From assembly GCA_903840435.1 (NCBI GenBank), contig CAIMFV010000061.1, positions 62,001-126,000 of the forward strand: a stretch of 64,000 nucleotides of DNA. Direction: 5' to 3'. Source of the stretch: an uncultured Caulobacterales bacterium (lineage in GTDB: Bacteria > Pseudomonadota > Alphaproteobacteria > Caulobacterales > Caulobacteraceae). This document shows positions 54,880 through 62,762 of this stretch, one piece after another. The translations under genes were made by a program, and so were the position numbers. Within the stretch, counting starts at the first letter, position 1, and each line of letters starts with the position of its first letter. The notes beneath the pieces were generated by a model. It was not told where the DNA came from. It was given only the letters and a program-made list of their open reading frames with translations, and searched no databases.

Positions 54880-54958
54880 GCTAGTGGTCCGATTCCGACA
54901 TTTGCATCCCTGATATACCTGCCGCCGAGCAAAGGTCGGAATCCCAAGGACCACCAGC
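54880..54958. repeat. Long imperfect inverted repeat (about 26-bp arms)
   Basis: Arm one spans 54880-54905 and arm two 54929-54958. GCTAGTGGTCC pairs with GGACCACCAGC (10 of 11), GATTCCGAC with GTCGGAATC (9 of 9) and ATTTGC with GCAAAG (5 of 6); a CCAA bulge lies in arm two and the loop is 23 bases. It lies upstream of the betI-betB promoter and downstream of the penicillin-binding protein gene. There is no transposase and no T-tract, so it is either a miniature element remnant or an RNA structure. Confidence 0.7.
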
Positions 54959-54983
54959 AAAACTATTAATTCTATTGGGTTTT

Positions 54984-55035
54984 TTGAATTTGACATTCGA
55001 AGCTCCGCCAAGTGTCAAAGGGGAGTCAAATTCAA
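54984..55035. repeat. Nested inverted repeat downstream of the penicillin-binding protein gene
   Basis: TTGAATTTGAC (54984-54994) and GTCAAATTCAA (55025-55035) pair perfectly over 11 bases with a 30-base interval. Inside, TTTGACA (54989-54995) also pairs with TGTCAAA (55013-55019), so the left arm can choose between two partners. It ends 5 bases past the stop of the penicillin-binding protein gene. As a terminator it lacks a T-tract on the minus strand. Confidence 0.6.
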
Positions 55036-55039
55036 TCCC

Positions 55040-56914
55040 CTAGCGCGCTTTTGGCTCGATCAGATGCTCCGGCTGACGGTCGGGTTGCGGCGCGACGGGC
55101 GTCGGGCTGGGCGTCGGGTTAGGCGGCTGGCCGGATGCCGTGGCGGGCGAGGAGGCATCTGGGGTCGGAGTAACCACGGGCTGCGGCGGTAGAGCCGTGC
55201 CATTCGACAAGGGGGTAGCTGGAAGGCGTTGCATGGCGCTCTTCATCACGCCGCGCCAAATTTCGGTTGGAGCTGAACCGCCGGTTAGACGGATCATCGG
55301 CTTATTATCATCACGGCCGACCCAAACCACAGTGGCGAGATTGCCGGTAACGCCGCAAAACCACGCATCGCGATATTCTGACGCCGTACCCGTCTTGCCC
55401 GCCAGATCAGCGCCCGGAATGGCGGCGCGCGCGCCTGTGCCATAGGCGATGACGCTCCGCATCATTTGCAGCAATTCCGCCAAGGGCGGGCTGTTGATCA
55501 CCTCGGGGCGGGCATCTTGGCGATGCTGAAACACCACCTGCCCTCCGCTTGAACGAATACGCTCAATCCCATAGGCGTAGACCCGCCGCCCTCCCGTCGA
55601 AAAGGCGCCATAGGCTTCAGCCATCTCCAAGGGGGAGACGGTCGTGGTGCCGAGCGCCATGGCCGGATCGAGATTGATTTGCGAGCGTATCCCAAGCCGT
55701 TTGGCGGTTTCAGCGACCTTGGGCCGCCCCACCTCGTCGGCGAGCCTTGCCGCCACCGTGTTGACCGAAAGGGCAAGGGCGCGCTCTAAGGTGATCTGGC
55801 CCAAAAATTCCGGCTCAAAATTCGACGGCGACCATCCGTCTATGGTCACGGGCTCGTCGACAACGGCTGTGTCCGGCGTCCGTCCCGCCTCCAGCGCTGT
55901 CAGATAGACAAAGGGTTTCCAGGCGGACCCGGGTTGGCGGTGCGCGTCTACCGCCCGATCATAGGGGCTTTTACTATAGTCGATGCCGCCAAGCAGAGCG
56001 CGCACCCGACCGTCGCCATCGAGGGTAACGACGGCAGCTTGCTCGACCCTTTGCTTGGCGTAGCGCGTGGCGGTATCGCGCGCGACCTCGGCCGCCACCG
56101 TTTCCAAGGGCAGATCAAGCGTGGTGTCGACCACCAAATCCTTGGTCGGCGCGCCCACCAGGGCTCGGGTCTGGCCATCAATCCAATCGACAAAATATTG
56201 GGCAGGCGCGGTGGGCGCCTCGGCATAGACCTTGAACGACGATTTCAGCGCCTTGGCGCGCTCGGCCGATGTAATCGCGCCTGTCTCCACCATGGCGTCC
56301 AAAACCAAGGTTGCGCGTTCGTCAGACCGATCACGATGCTCAATCGGACTATAATTGGTCGGCGACTTCATCAGGGCGGCAAGGGCGGCGGCTTGCCGCA
56401 AGCTCAAGCGCGAGGCAGGGATATTGAAATAGCGCTGCGACGCGGCCTCGATGCCATAGGCGCCCGCGCCGAAATAGACCCGGCTGAGATAAAGGCCAAG
56501 AATCTCTGCCTTGGTATAGGTTTGCTCGAGTTCAACCGCATAGACCAACTCTTCGGCCTTGCGCTCCAAGGTGCGGTCCGAGCTGAGAAACAGGTTACGC
56601 GCCAATTGTTGGGTGATGGTCGAAGCGCCCTGGGCCGCGCGGCCCTTGGTCAGATCACGGACGACCGCCCGCGCAATCCCGACGGCATCAAATCCGGAAT
56701 GTTCGTAAAAGCGCCGGTCTTCGATGGCGACAAATGCAGCCGGAACATATTTCGGCAATCGGGCCAGATCGACGGGCGGAGCGAACTTGCCGCCGCGAAC
56801 GCCAATGACGGCGCCGGAACGGTCGAGATAGGTGATTTGTGGGTCGCGACGAATGGGCGGAAGTCGCGGAATTTCAGGGCCTTGCAGCATGGCGGCGAAG
56901 AGAAGGGCAATCAC
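55040..56914 (-). CDS. Class A penicillin-binding protein (transglycosylase/transpeptidase)
   Basis: Bifunctional peptidoglycan synthase (624 aa). The GT51 domain has AAFVAIEDRRFYEHSGFD with catalytic Glu65, and STITQQLARNLFLSSDRTLERKAEE. The transpeptidase domain has the SxxK motif GSAWKP (Ser330, Lys333), SVN at 383-385 and KTGT at 507. The C terminus is a proline/threonine-rich tail of about 60 residues. Unusually, the N terminus is only MIALLFAAMLQGPE before the conserved region, shorter than a normal membrane anchor; a TGA in frame directly upstream and a GGAG 8 bases before the GTG start (56914) argue that this is the real start. Confidence 0.9.
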   Translation of the reverse strand: MIALLFAAMLQGPEIPRLPPIRRDPQITYLDRSGAVIGVRGGKFAPPVDLARLPKYVPAAFVAIEDRRFYEHSGFDAVGIARAVVRDLTKGRAAQGASTITQQLARNLFLSSDRTLERKAEELVYAVELEQTYTKAEILGLYLSRVYFGAGAYGIEAASQRYFNIPASRLSLRQAAALAALMKSPTNYSPIEHRDRSDERATLVLDAMVETGAITSAERAKALKSSFKVYAEAPTAPAQYFVDWIDGQTRALVGAPTKDLVVDTTLDLPLETVAAEVARDTATRYAKQRVEQAAVVTLDGDGRVRALLGGIDYSKSPYDRAVDAHRQPGSAWKPFVYLTALEAGRTPDTAVVDEPVTIDGWSPSNFEPEFLGQITLERALALSVNTVAARLADEVGRPKVAETAKRLGIRSQINLDPAMALGTTTVSPLEMAEAYGAFSTGGRRVYAYGIERIRSSGGQVVFQHRQDARPEVINSPPLAELLQMMRSVIAYGTGARAAIPGADLAGKTGTASEYRDAWFCGVTGNLATVVWVGRDDNKPMIRLTGGSAPTEIWRGVMKSAMQRLPATPLSNGTALPPQPVVTPTPDASSPATASGQPPNPTPSPTPVAPQPDRQPEHLIEPKAR

Positions 56915-57017
56915 TCACGTCGCTCCAATATCGACTTACGCCCAAAGGCTAGCTTAGACCTTCAAGCCGGGAGCGGAAGCCCAAACACCCGCTCTGTCAC
57001 CTGATAACACCCTTAAA

Positions 57018-57055
57018 CAAAAAAGCGTCTGCGTCCAAGTCGGGCGCAGACGCTT
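57018..57055 (-). terminator. Rho-independent terminator after the YidB-like gene
   Basis: On the minus strand AAGCGTCTGCG pairs with CGCAGACGCTT, an 11-bp stem with a 11-base loop, followed by TTTTTTG. Placed 15 bases past the stop of the gene at 57070-57423 and before the penicillin-binding protein start, it separates the two transcripts. Confidence 0.9.
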
Positions 57056-57069
57056 AAGCTTTTCAAAGC

Positions 57070-57423
57070 CTAGCTTTGCGCATCGCCAGCCTGGGCCGCT
57101 GCGGCGGCGGGCAAATGGTCGGCGAGGTGTTGCAAGAAATCGCCAACCGGCAGGCCGGACGCCTCGGCCATTTGCTTCACCTGGTCGCTGCCGAGCGCTT
57201 CCTTGATTTGGTCGGTGGAGACAGGCAGGTTTTGGCCATTGCCAACCCACGACGCCACATGGTCAGCCAGCCCATTGGCCGCCATTTGCTCCAAAACACC
57301 CGACAAACCCGCCTGACCACCGCCGCCCGTGGCAGCGCCCAATAGGGAGCCAATCAGGTTGCTGGAATCCGCACCGCCCGCGCCGCCAGCCAGACCGCCG
57401 ATCAAGCCATCCAAAAGTCCCAT
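57070..57423 (-). CDS. YidB family (DUF937-like) protein
   Basis: A 117-residue glycine- and alanine-rich protein: MGLLDGLIGGLAGGAGG, LIGSLLGAATGGGG, then a helical core SGVLEQMAANGLADHVASWVGNGQNLPVSTDQIKEALGSDQVKQMA, which is the YidB/DUF937 signature. Function of the family is not established. It is a single-gene transcript ended by a clear terminator, and is divergent from the LssY-like gene. Confidence 0.85.
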   Translation of the reverse strand: MGLLDGLIGGLAGGAGGADSSNLIGSLLGAATGGGGQAGLSGVLEQMAANGLADHVASWVGNGQNLPVSTDQIKEALGSDQVKQMAEASGLPVGDFLQHLADHLPAAAAAQAGDAQS

Positions 57424-57571
57424 CCGCTACTCTCCAAATTCACTCTGGGGCGCTGTGGCCCTGTTCAGTAAGCCTAGACTGTCGCAAAGTCGTAAGGCTA
57501 CGGTCAAGCGACCGTGAGTGAATAGATTGTAACAGGCGCCAAAGCACGCCTGATTTTCCGCCGTAGGACCC

Positions 57572-58414
57572 ATGAGCGACACGCCAAACTCGCCCTTTTC
57601 CCCGAAACGACGTCGAACCACCCTCATCGTCGCCGTTCTAGGCGGTCTCACCATCCTTTATGCCGCGATCCCGCTTGGCTGGCGCCATTTCGAGCGATTG
57701 CGGCGGCTCGACGGCCACGAGATGATTACCCGCACGGCCCAAGGCATTCCCGGAGACCCGATCAATGTCGGGTTCGAAGCCACCCCCGATGAATTGGCCT
57801 GCGCCTTTGAGGCCTCGGGCTGGCGTCCCGCCAATCCGGTCACGTGGAAATCGAGCTTAAAAATTGTTGGCAGCGTGCTGTTGAAGCATCCTTATCCCGA
57901 TGCGCCGGTCAGTCCGCTCTACTTCGACCAGCGCATCGAGGATCTCGCCTTCGAATTGCCGATCGGCCAAAGCGCGGCCCAACGCCACCATGTCCGTTTA
58001 TGGAAGGTGGAGGATCGGGGCGAAGACGGCCAACCGGTTTGGCTGGGTTCGGCCAGCCTGGATCGCAGTGTTGGCATCAGCCATTATACCTTGCGCGTCA
58101 CCCACCATATTGATGGCGACCTTGATCAGGAGCGAAACTTCTTGATTGACCTCGTCGCCAGCGGCGGCCGGGCCAAATCGGTTTTTGAGATTACGGGAAG
58201 CGGGCCGACGGTCGCGGGCCACAATGGCGGCGGCGACCGCTATTTTACCGATGGGGAAATCAAGGTGGCAGAGCTTACGCCCGCCTGCGCGGCCCCGCCG
58301 GCGCTTGCCGCCCTGCCCGCACCCAAAACCTCACGCCCCCCCTTGCTTGTCAGACTGAAAAACAAGCTTTTCAAAGCTTTGCGGCCCTGGCTGCGCACAC
58401 TACCGGTTTCATAG
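57572..58414 (+). CDS. LssY C-terminal domain protein, membrane-anchored
   Basis: A 280-residue protein with one membrane segment near the N terminus (TLIVAVLGGLTILYAAIPLGW) and then an LssY-C-like domain: GDPINVGFEATPDELACAFEASGWRPANPVTWKSS, PVSPLYFDQRIEDLAFELP, QRHHVRLWK and LGSASLDRSVGIS. A basic tail ends it. The family is named for a Legionella type I secretion-associated protein (LssY), but there is no secretion system here and the role is unknown. Its stop is 8 bases from that of the convergent flavoenzyme gene. Confidence 0.8.
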   Translation: MSDTPNSPFSPKRRRTTLIVAVLGGLTILYAAIPLGWRHFERLRRLDGHEMITRTAQGIPGDPINVGFEATPDELACAFEASGWRPANPVTWKSSLKIVGSVLLKHPYPDAPVSPLYFDQRIEDLAFELPIGQSAAQRHHVRLWKVEDRGEDGQPVWLGSASLDRSVGISHYTLRVTHHIDGDLDQERNFLIDLVASGGRAKSVFEITGSGPTVAGHNGGGDRYFTDGEIKVAELTPACAAPPALAALPAPKTSRPPLLVRLKNKLFKALRPWLRTLPVS

Positions 58415-58421
58415 GCTGAAA

Positions 58422-59555
58422 TTACGAGGCGAGAATTGACCGGTCGATTTCCGCGATACTGGCGACACCGGTGAGGGCCATAGCCACCTCCATCTCGCGC
58501 TTAAGGAGAGTGAGCAGTTTATGCACCCCTGCCTCCCCCTCGGCGGCAAGGGCATAGGCGTAAGGCCTGCCGATCAAAACGCCTTTAGCGCCCAGGGCCA
58601 GCATGCGCACCACATCCAAGCCTGTGCGGACGCCCGAATCTGCCAATAGGGTCAGCTTGTCGCCAACTGCATCCGCAATGGCGGGCAAGGCGCGGGCGGT
58701 GGAGAGGGCCCCGTCCAACTGCCGGCCGCCGTGGTTTGACACCACCAGTCCGTCGACGCCAAGGCCTTGGGCCGAGCGCGCATCATCGACATCCAAGACG
58801 CCCTTGACCACCATGGGTCCGGCCCAAAAATCGCGGATCCATTCGAGATCCTTCCAGGTGATGGAGGCGTCAAAATTCTGGGCAATCCAGCCCAAAAATC
58901 CAACCGGGCCCGCCTTTCGGTTCAAGACCTTGGCGACATTGCCCAAGGTGTGCGGTCGACCCATCAGGCCCACATCATAGGCCCAGGCGGGATGGGTCGC
59001 GGCCTGCCAAAGCCTTCTCTGGGCGGAAAAAGGACCGCTCATGCCGGAGCGGGCGTCGCGATAGCGCGCCCCTGGCGTGACAAGATCGACCGTGAAGACC
59101 AATACGGACGCGCCCTCTTGCTTGGCCCAGGTCAGCATGTCACGCATGAAGCCGCGATCTTTCAGCACATAGAGCTGGAACCAGATCGGACGGGTCGCCG
59201 CCCGCGCCACTTCGTCAATCGGGCAAACCGAGACGGTGGATAGGCAGGTTGGAATATTGAAAGCAGAAGCCGCGCGCGCTGCCTGGGCCTCGCCGCGGCG
59301 TGCATACATCCCCGTCAGACCGACAGGCGCCAAAGCAATCGGCATGCCCATCGGCTCGCCAAACAGCGTGGTCGACACATCAAGCTTGGAGACGTCGCGC
59401 AGAACCCGTTGCTTCAGCGCCAGCCCTGAAAGGTCTGCGACATTGGCCGCCAAAGTCCGCTCGTCATAGGAACCCCCATCGATATAGTCGAACAGGAATT
59501 TGGGTAACTTGCGCCGCGCGGCCTCGCGAAAATCATTTGTCGACGCGATGATCAT
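58422..59555 (-). CDS. lldD: FMN-dependent alpha-hydroxy acid dehydrogenase (LldD-like)
   Basis: TIM-barrel flavoenzyme (377 aa) of the L-lactate dehydrogenase/glycolate oxidase family. N-terminal [65 protein letters not shown], and [14 protein letters not shown] with the catalytic His and substrate Arg are present. The membrane-associated loop region (about 185-225) suggests a respiratory-chain-linked enzyme such as LldD rather than a soluble oxidase. Two ATGs are possible; the one at 59555 has GGGA at the right distance. Exact substrate not shown. Divergent from the TPR/ATP-grasp gene. Confidence 0.85.
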   Translation of the reverse strand: MIIASTNDFREAARRKLPKFLFDYIDGGSYDERTLAANVADLSGLALKQRVLRDVSKLDVSTTLFGEPMGMPIALAPVGLTGMYARRGEAQAARAASAFNIPTCLSTVSVCPIDEVARAATRPIWFQLYVLKDRGFMRDMLTWAKQEGASVLVFTVDLVTPGARYRDARSGMSGPFSAQRRLWQAATHPAWAYDVGLMGRPHTLGNVAKVLNRKAGPVGFLGWIAQNFDASITWKDLEWIRDFWAGPMVVKGVLDVDDARSAQGLGVDGLVVSNHGGRQLDGALSTARALPAIADAVGDKLTLLADSGVRTGLDVVRMLALGAKGVLIGRPYAYALAAEGEAGVHKLLTLLKREMEVAMALTGVASIAEIDRSILAS

Positions 59556-59614
59556 GCCCATTCCCGGTGTTCGATTATGTGTGCGAGTGTGAGAGCGTTC
59601 GTGAAGGGGGCAAG

Positions 59615-61093
59615 GTGACGGCTAGCGGTCCTGATGACAAGGCTGACCTTCGCCTTCTCTTGAGCCAAATCGCGCGCGAGATGGATCGTATTGGTCCGAC
59701 AGCCGAAACCTTGACGGCCAAGGCAGATCTCTTGGTGCAATTAGGCGAACCCGACGCGGCACGGTTGGCCTATCTGGCCGCACTGCAGATCGATGAGACC
59801 CACCTTTTCGCCTTGAATAATTTTGGCGCCTTGGCGGAAGCGGGCGGTTTTATATCCGCCGCGACAACACTCTATGCGCAAGCCGCCAACGCCCACCCGA
59901 AGGATGCTGCCTCGAAGGTCAATTTGGCTTCCGCCCTCCTCCGTCTGGGGCAATTAGACGCAGCAGAGGCGACGCTCGATCAGGCGCTGGCGGCAGATCC
60001 CCACTTCGCGCCCGCCCATCGTGCCCGGGCCCGGCTTTTGTCGCGTCAAGGCGAGGCGCGCCTCGCGCGCGAGAGCCTCAAATGCGGCTTTGCAGATCAG
60101 GCGGTCTTTCCGCCAACCGATGGCCGTCCGCCGTCCGGGCGCCCTCGAGTGTTGAAATTGATTTCCGGACTTGAGGCCGACACCCCGCTTGACCCGATCC
60201 TCGACCCCGACCGCTTCCAAGTCACCGCCCTTGCAGCGGAATTTTTTGACCTCAACTCCCCGCCCCCGCCTCATGACGTGATTTGGAACGCCATTGCAGA
60301 AGCTGACCTCTGTGCGGAAGGCCTCAGCGCAGCACAAACCTGTTTGGAGGCGTGGGGCGCGGTGGCGATCAATCCGCCAGAAAAAGTGCGCCTCACCGGG
60401 AGGTGCGAGACGGCGCAAAGGCTCGGTGCGTTGGTCGGTGTTGTGACCGCGCCCATCCTCGCCCTAACGAAGCCCGACCTGCTCGCTGGACCGGCCAACC
60501 CTTGCCTGCTCAAGCTCGGGGAAACTGGCAGCCGCCTGTCCTTTCCCTTAGCCATCCGCACGCGCGGACTCCATTTCGGTCAGGCCTTTGAGCGCGTCGA
60601 AACCGCCGATGAGCTTATCCAGACGGTTGCGCGCCTCCCCGGTGACGACCTTTTTGTCATGGCCTTCCTAGACACCCGAGGGGAAGACGGCCTTTACCGG
60701 AAATACCGCATGATGAGCGTCGCCGGGCAGCTCTTGCCAGTGCATTTGGCCAGGTCCCGGCACTGGAAGGTGCACCTCGCCAATGCCGAGGAAAGCGCCG
60801 GCGAGGCTCATGCACGAGAAGAGGAGCGGTTTTTGACCGACCCCGCCGCCGCCCTCGGTCAACCGGCCTTCGAGGCGTTGCGGCGCATTCAAGCGGCGGT
60901 CAGTTTGGACTATTTCGGCATGGATTTCGCTTTAACCCCCTCGGGCCAGGTGGTGCTGTTTGAGGCCAATGCCGCCATGGCAGTCCCGCTGACCGGAAAT
61001 GCGCCGAGAGACGAAGCCGCGCGCCTCATTCAGGCTGCTGCTCGCCAGATGATCCACGGGCGGCGGCAATCCGACCTAAGGCCATCGCGGTAA
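59615..61093 (+). CDS. TPR-repeat protein with ATP-grasp-like C-terminal domain (copy 1)
   Basis: A 492-residue cytoplasmic-type protein. Residues about 25-150 hold three to four tetratricopeptide-like repeats ([58 protein letters not shown]). The C-terminal 270 residues have an ATP-grasp-like end: [47 protein letters not shown], the pattern of acidic and asparagine metal-binding residues. I chose the GTG at 59615 because GAAGGGGG precedes it; the frame starts earlier at 59567. The convergent gene at 61026-62762 is a paralogue, and the last 68 bases of both overlap. Function unknown; an amide-forming ligase is the likely class. Confidence 0.75.
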   Translation: MTASGPDDKADLRLLLSQIAREMDRIGPTAETLTAKADLLVQLGEPDAARLAYLAALQIDETHLFALNNFGALAEAGGFISAATTLYAQAANAHPKDAASKVNLASALLRLGQLDAAEATLDQALAADPHFAPAHRARARLLSRQGEARLARESLKCGFADQAVFPPTDGRPPSGRPRVLKLISGLEADTPLDPILDPDRFQVTALAAEFFDLNSPPPPHDVIWNAIAEADLCAEGLSAAQTCLEAWGAVAINPPEKVRLTGRCETAQRLGALVGVVTAPILALTKPDLLAGPANPCLLKLGETGSRLSFPLAIRTRGLHFGQAFERVETADELIQTVARLPGDDLFVMAFLDTRGEDGLYRKYRMMSVAGQLLPVHLARSRHWKVHLANAEESAGEAHAREEERFLTDPAAALGQPAFEALRRIQAAVSLDYFGMDFALTPSGQVVLFEANAAMAVPLTGNAPRDEAARLIQAAARQMIHGRRQSDLRPSR

Positions 61094-62762
61094 AAGCAGC
61101 GCGGATTTTTGGTGTCGCGACGTGCTTGTAAGCGAAGAGGTCGGCAGGTTCGTCGAGGTGCAGCAGGAAGGAGGCATTCGCTTCGAACAGCACCACCTCG
61201 CCGTTGGCCAAAAGCGCGCAGTCGACGCCGCCATAGTCGAGGTCAAGACGGCGGGCGACCTGTTCAATCGCCTGGGAGGCCAAAGGTCCGAAGACGCCGC
61301 GCCAGTCGGCCAGAAAGCGCGCCTCCTCTTGCCGCTTCCAGTCATGGCGCGCAGGTTCTGAGCGCCAATAATGGGCGATCCAATGATCACAAATGGCGAG
61401 GTGGTAAGGGAACACCTGTCGGTCGACGAAGATCAGCCGATATTTGCGCCAATATCCGTCTGGAGACTGGAAATTGACGAACTCAGTCACCACGGCCGTC
61501 TCAGTTTCCAATTCCGAGAGCGCGTGGACGCATTCCTCGTCGGTATTTACGAGCGTCAGATGGTCGCCGCCATGATCGCCGGCCGGGCGCACGAGGCGTG
61601 CGCCGCTCATCGGAACATCGCCACATTCAGCCCGATCAGAAGCCGCACGACACACCCGCGCCACCGCCGGAACCTTCAGACCTTCAATGTCGCCAAACAG
61701 GGTTTGGGCCAGATCGCGGCGGGAGGGAAAAAGCGCCTCCGACGGATTGAGCACGGGCCGCGCCAACCTTTGGCAAAGCGCGCTGCAGGCCTCGATCTGC
61801 CCCCCGGCAAGATCAACCTCTGAGAGCGTCGGAAAGACCAAATCCGCCTGCGCCAAATCGGCCAGATCCACACCGCCCAGGGGGGCATCGGGTTGGTCAG
61901 GAGAGACCATGTCGAGCGACCAGATGTCGAACTGCGTGGGGTCGACAAGGTAGCGCGTTTGCAAACGCGCCGCGCCGACGCCGCCGATTAACAAGATGAC
62001 GGGCTTCTCCTTGCTGGACTTAGCGACCACCCGCGACAGCCCCTTTTCCCGCGCCAGGTGGTTTTGCAGGTGTTGGGAATCTTCGATGCGGCCAAGGGCG
62101 AGCAAGAGGCCCGCCGCTTCTTCGATCACGTCCCGGGTCGGAGTTTGACAGGCGCGCACTTCGGCTAAGGCCGCTTCGATCCGCGCGCGCGCCTTGGTCT
62201 TGATCGCCGCCTGAGCCAGCCAGACCAAGCTGCGAATTCGATCCTCAAGGGCGTCAGAGGGCAGACGCGCCAAAGCCGCAAGTTGGGCTTCCGCCGCCTC
62301 CGCATAGAGCCCAAGATCGGCGAGCACGACACCGCGATTGGCGTGGGCCGGACCGAAGCTAGGGTCAAGGGCAATGGCGGCGTTCAACCGGATCAAGGCG
62401 TCTTGCGAATTGCCCTGTCGGTGTAAGGCGACGCCCCAATCATTTTGCAGCGGCGCCAATTGCGGCAAGAGCGCTGCAGCCGCTTGAAACGCCGCAATGG
62501 CGGCTGCGACTTCGCCTCGCCCGGCGAGGATGCGCCCCAGGGCATGACGCGCACCACCATGGTCTGGCTTTTGGGCCAGCGCGCGGCGAAGCAGAGCTTC
62601 CGCCTCCTCGACCTCCGGTCCACCGGCCAGCAACAGGCCCAGCATGGCCAGGGTCTCAGCATGATCCGGCGCAAGGCCCAGATGCTGGCGATAGAGGGCC
62701 TCAGCGGCCTTCGCCTTGCCTAAAGCATGCTGCTGCAAGGCTTGGGAAAAGACGCTCCTCAA
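61026..62762 (-). CDS. TPR-repeat protein with ATP-grasp-like C-terminal domain (copy 2)
   Basis: A 578-residue paralogue of the convergent gene, with a longer repeat region: about six tetratricopeptide-like repeats in residues 1-225 (AAEALYRQHLGLAPDHAETLAMLGLLL, GARHALGRILAGRGEVAAAIAAFQAA). The C-terminal half shares YWRKYRLIFVDRQVFPYHLAICDHWIAHY and [25 protein letters not shown] with copy 1. It starts at a TTG (62760-62762) that overlaps the stop of the gamma-glutamyltransferase gene as TTGA, so it is translationally coupled to it. Its 3' end overlaps that of copy 1 by 68 bases. Confidence 0.78.
   Translation of the reverse strand: MRSVFSQALQQHALGKAKAAEALYRQHLGLAPDHAETLAMLGLLLAGGPEVEEAEALLRRALAQKPDHGGARHALGRILAGRGEVAAAIAAFQAAAALLPQLAPLQNDWGVALHRQGNSQDALIRLNAAIALDPSFGPAHANRGVVLADLGLYAEAAEAQLAALARLPSDALEDRIRSLVWLAQAAIKTKARARIEAALAEVRACQTPTRDVIEEAAGLLLALGRIEDSQHLQNHLAREKGLSRVVAKSSKEKPVILLIGGVGAARLQTRYLVDPTQFDIWSLDMVSPDQPDAPLGGVDLADLAQADLVFPTLSEVDLAGGQIEACSALCQRLARPVLNPSEALFPSRRDLAQTLFGDIEGLKVPAVARVCRAASDRAECGDVPMSGARLVRPAGDHGGDHLTLVNTDEECVHALSELETETAVVTEFVNFQSPDGYWRKYRLIFVDRQVFPYHLAICDHWIAHYWRSEPARHDWKRQEEARFLADWRGVFGPLASQAIEQVARRLDLDYGGVDCALLANGEVVLFEANASFLLHLDEPADLFAYKHVATPKIRAAFTAMALGRIAAARGSSGEQQPE

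Noticed and set aside
54880-55035. Possible insertion sequence ends
   Set aside because: No transposase frame, no visible target duplication, and the two inverted repeats are unrelated to each other.
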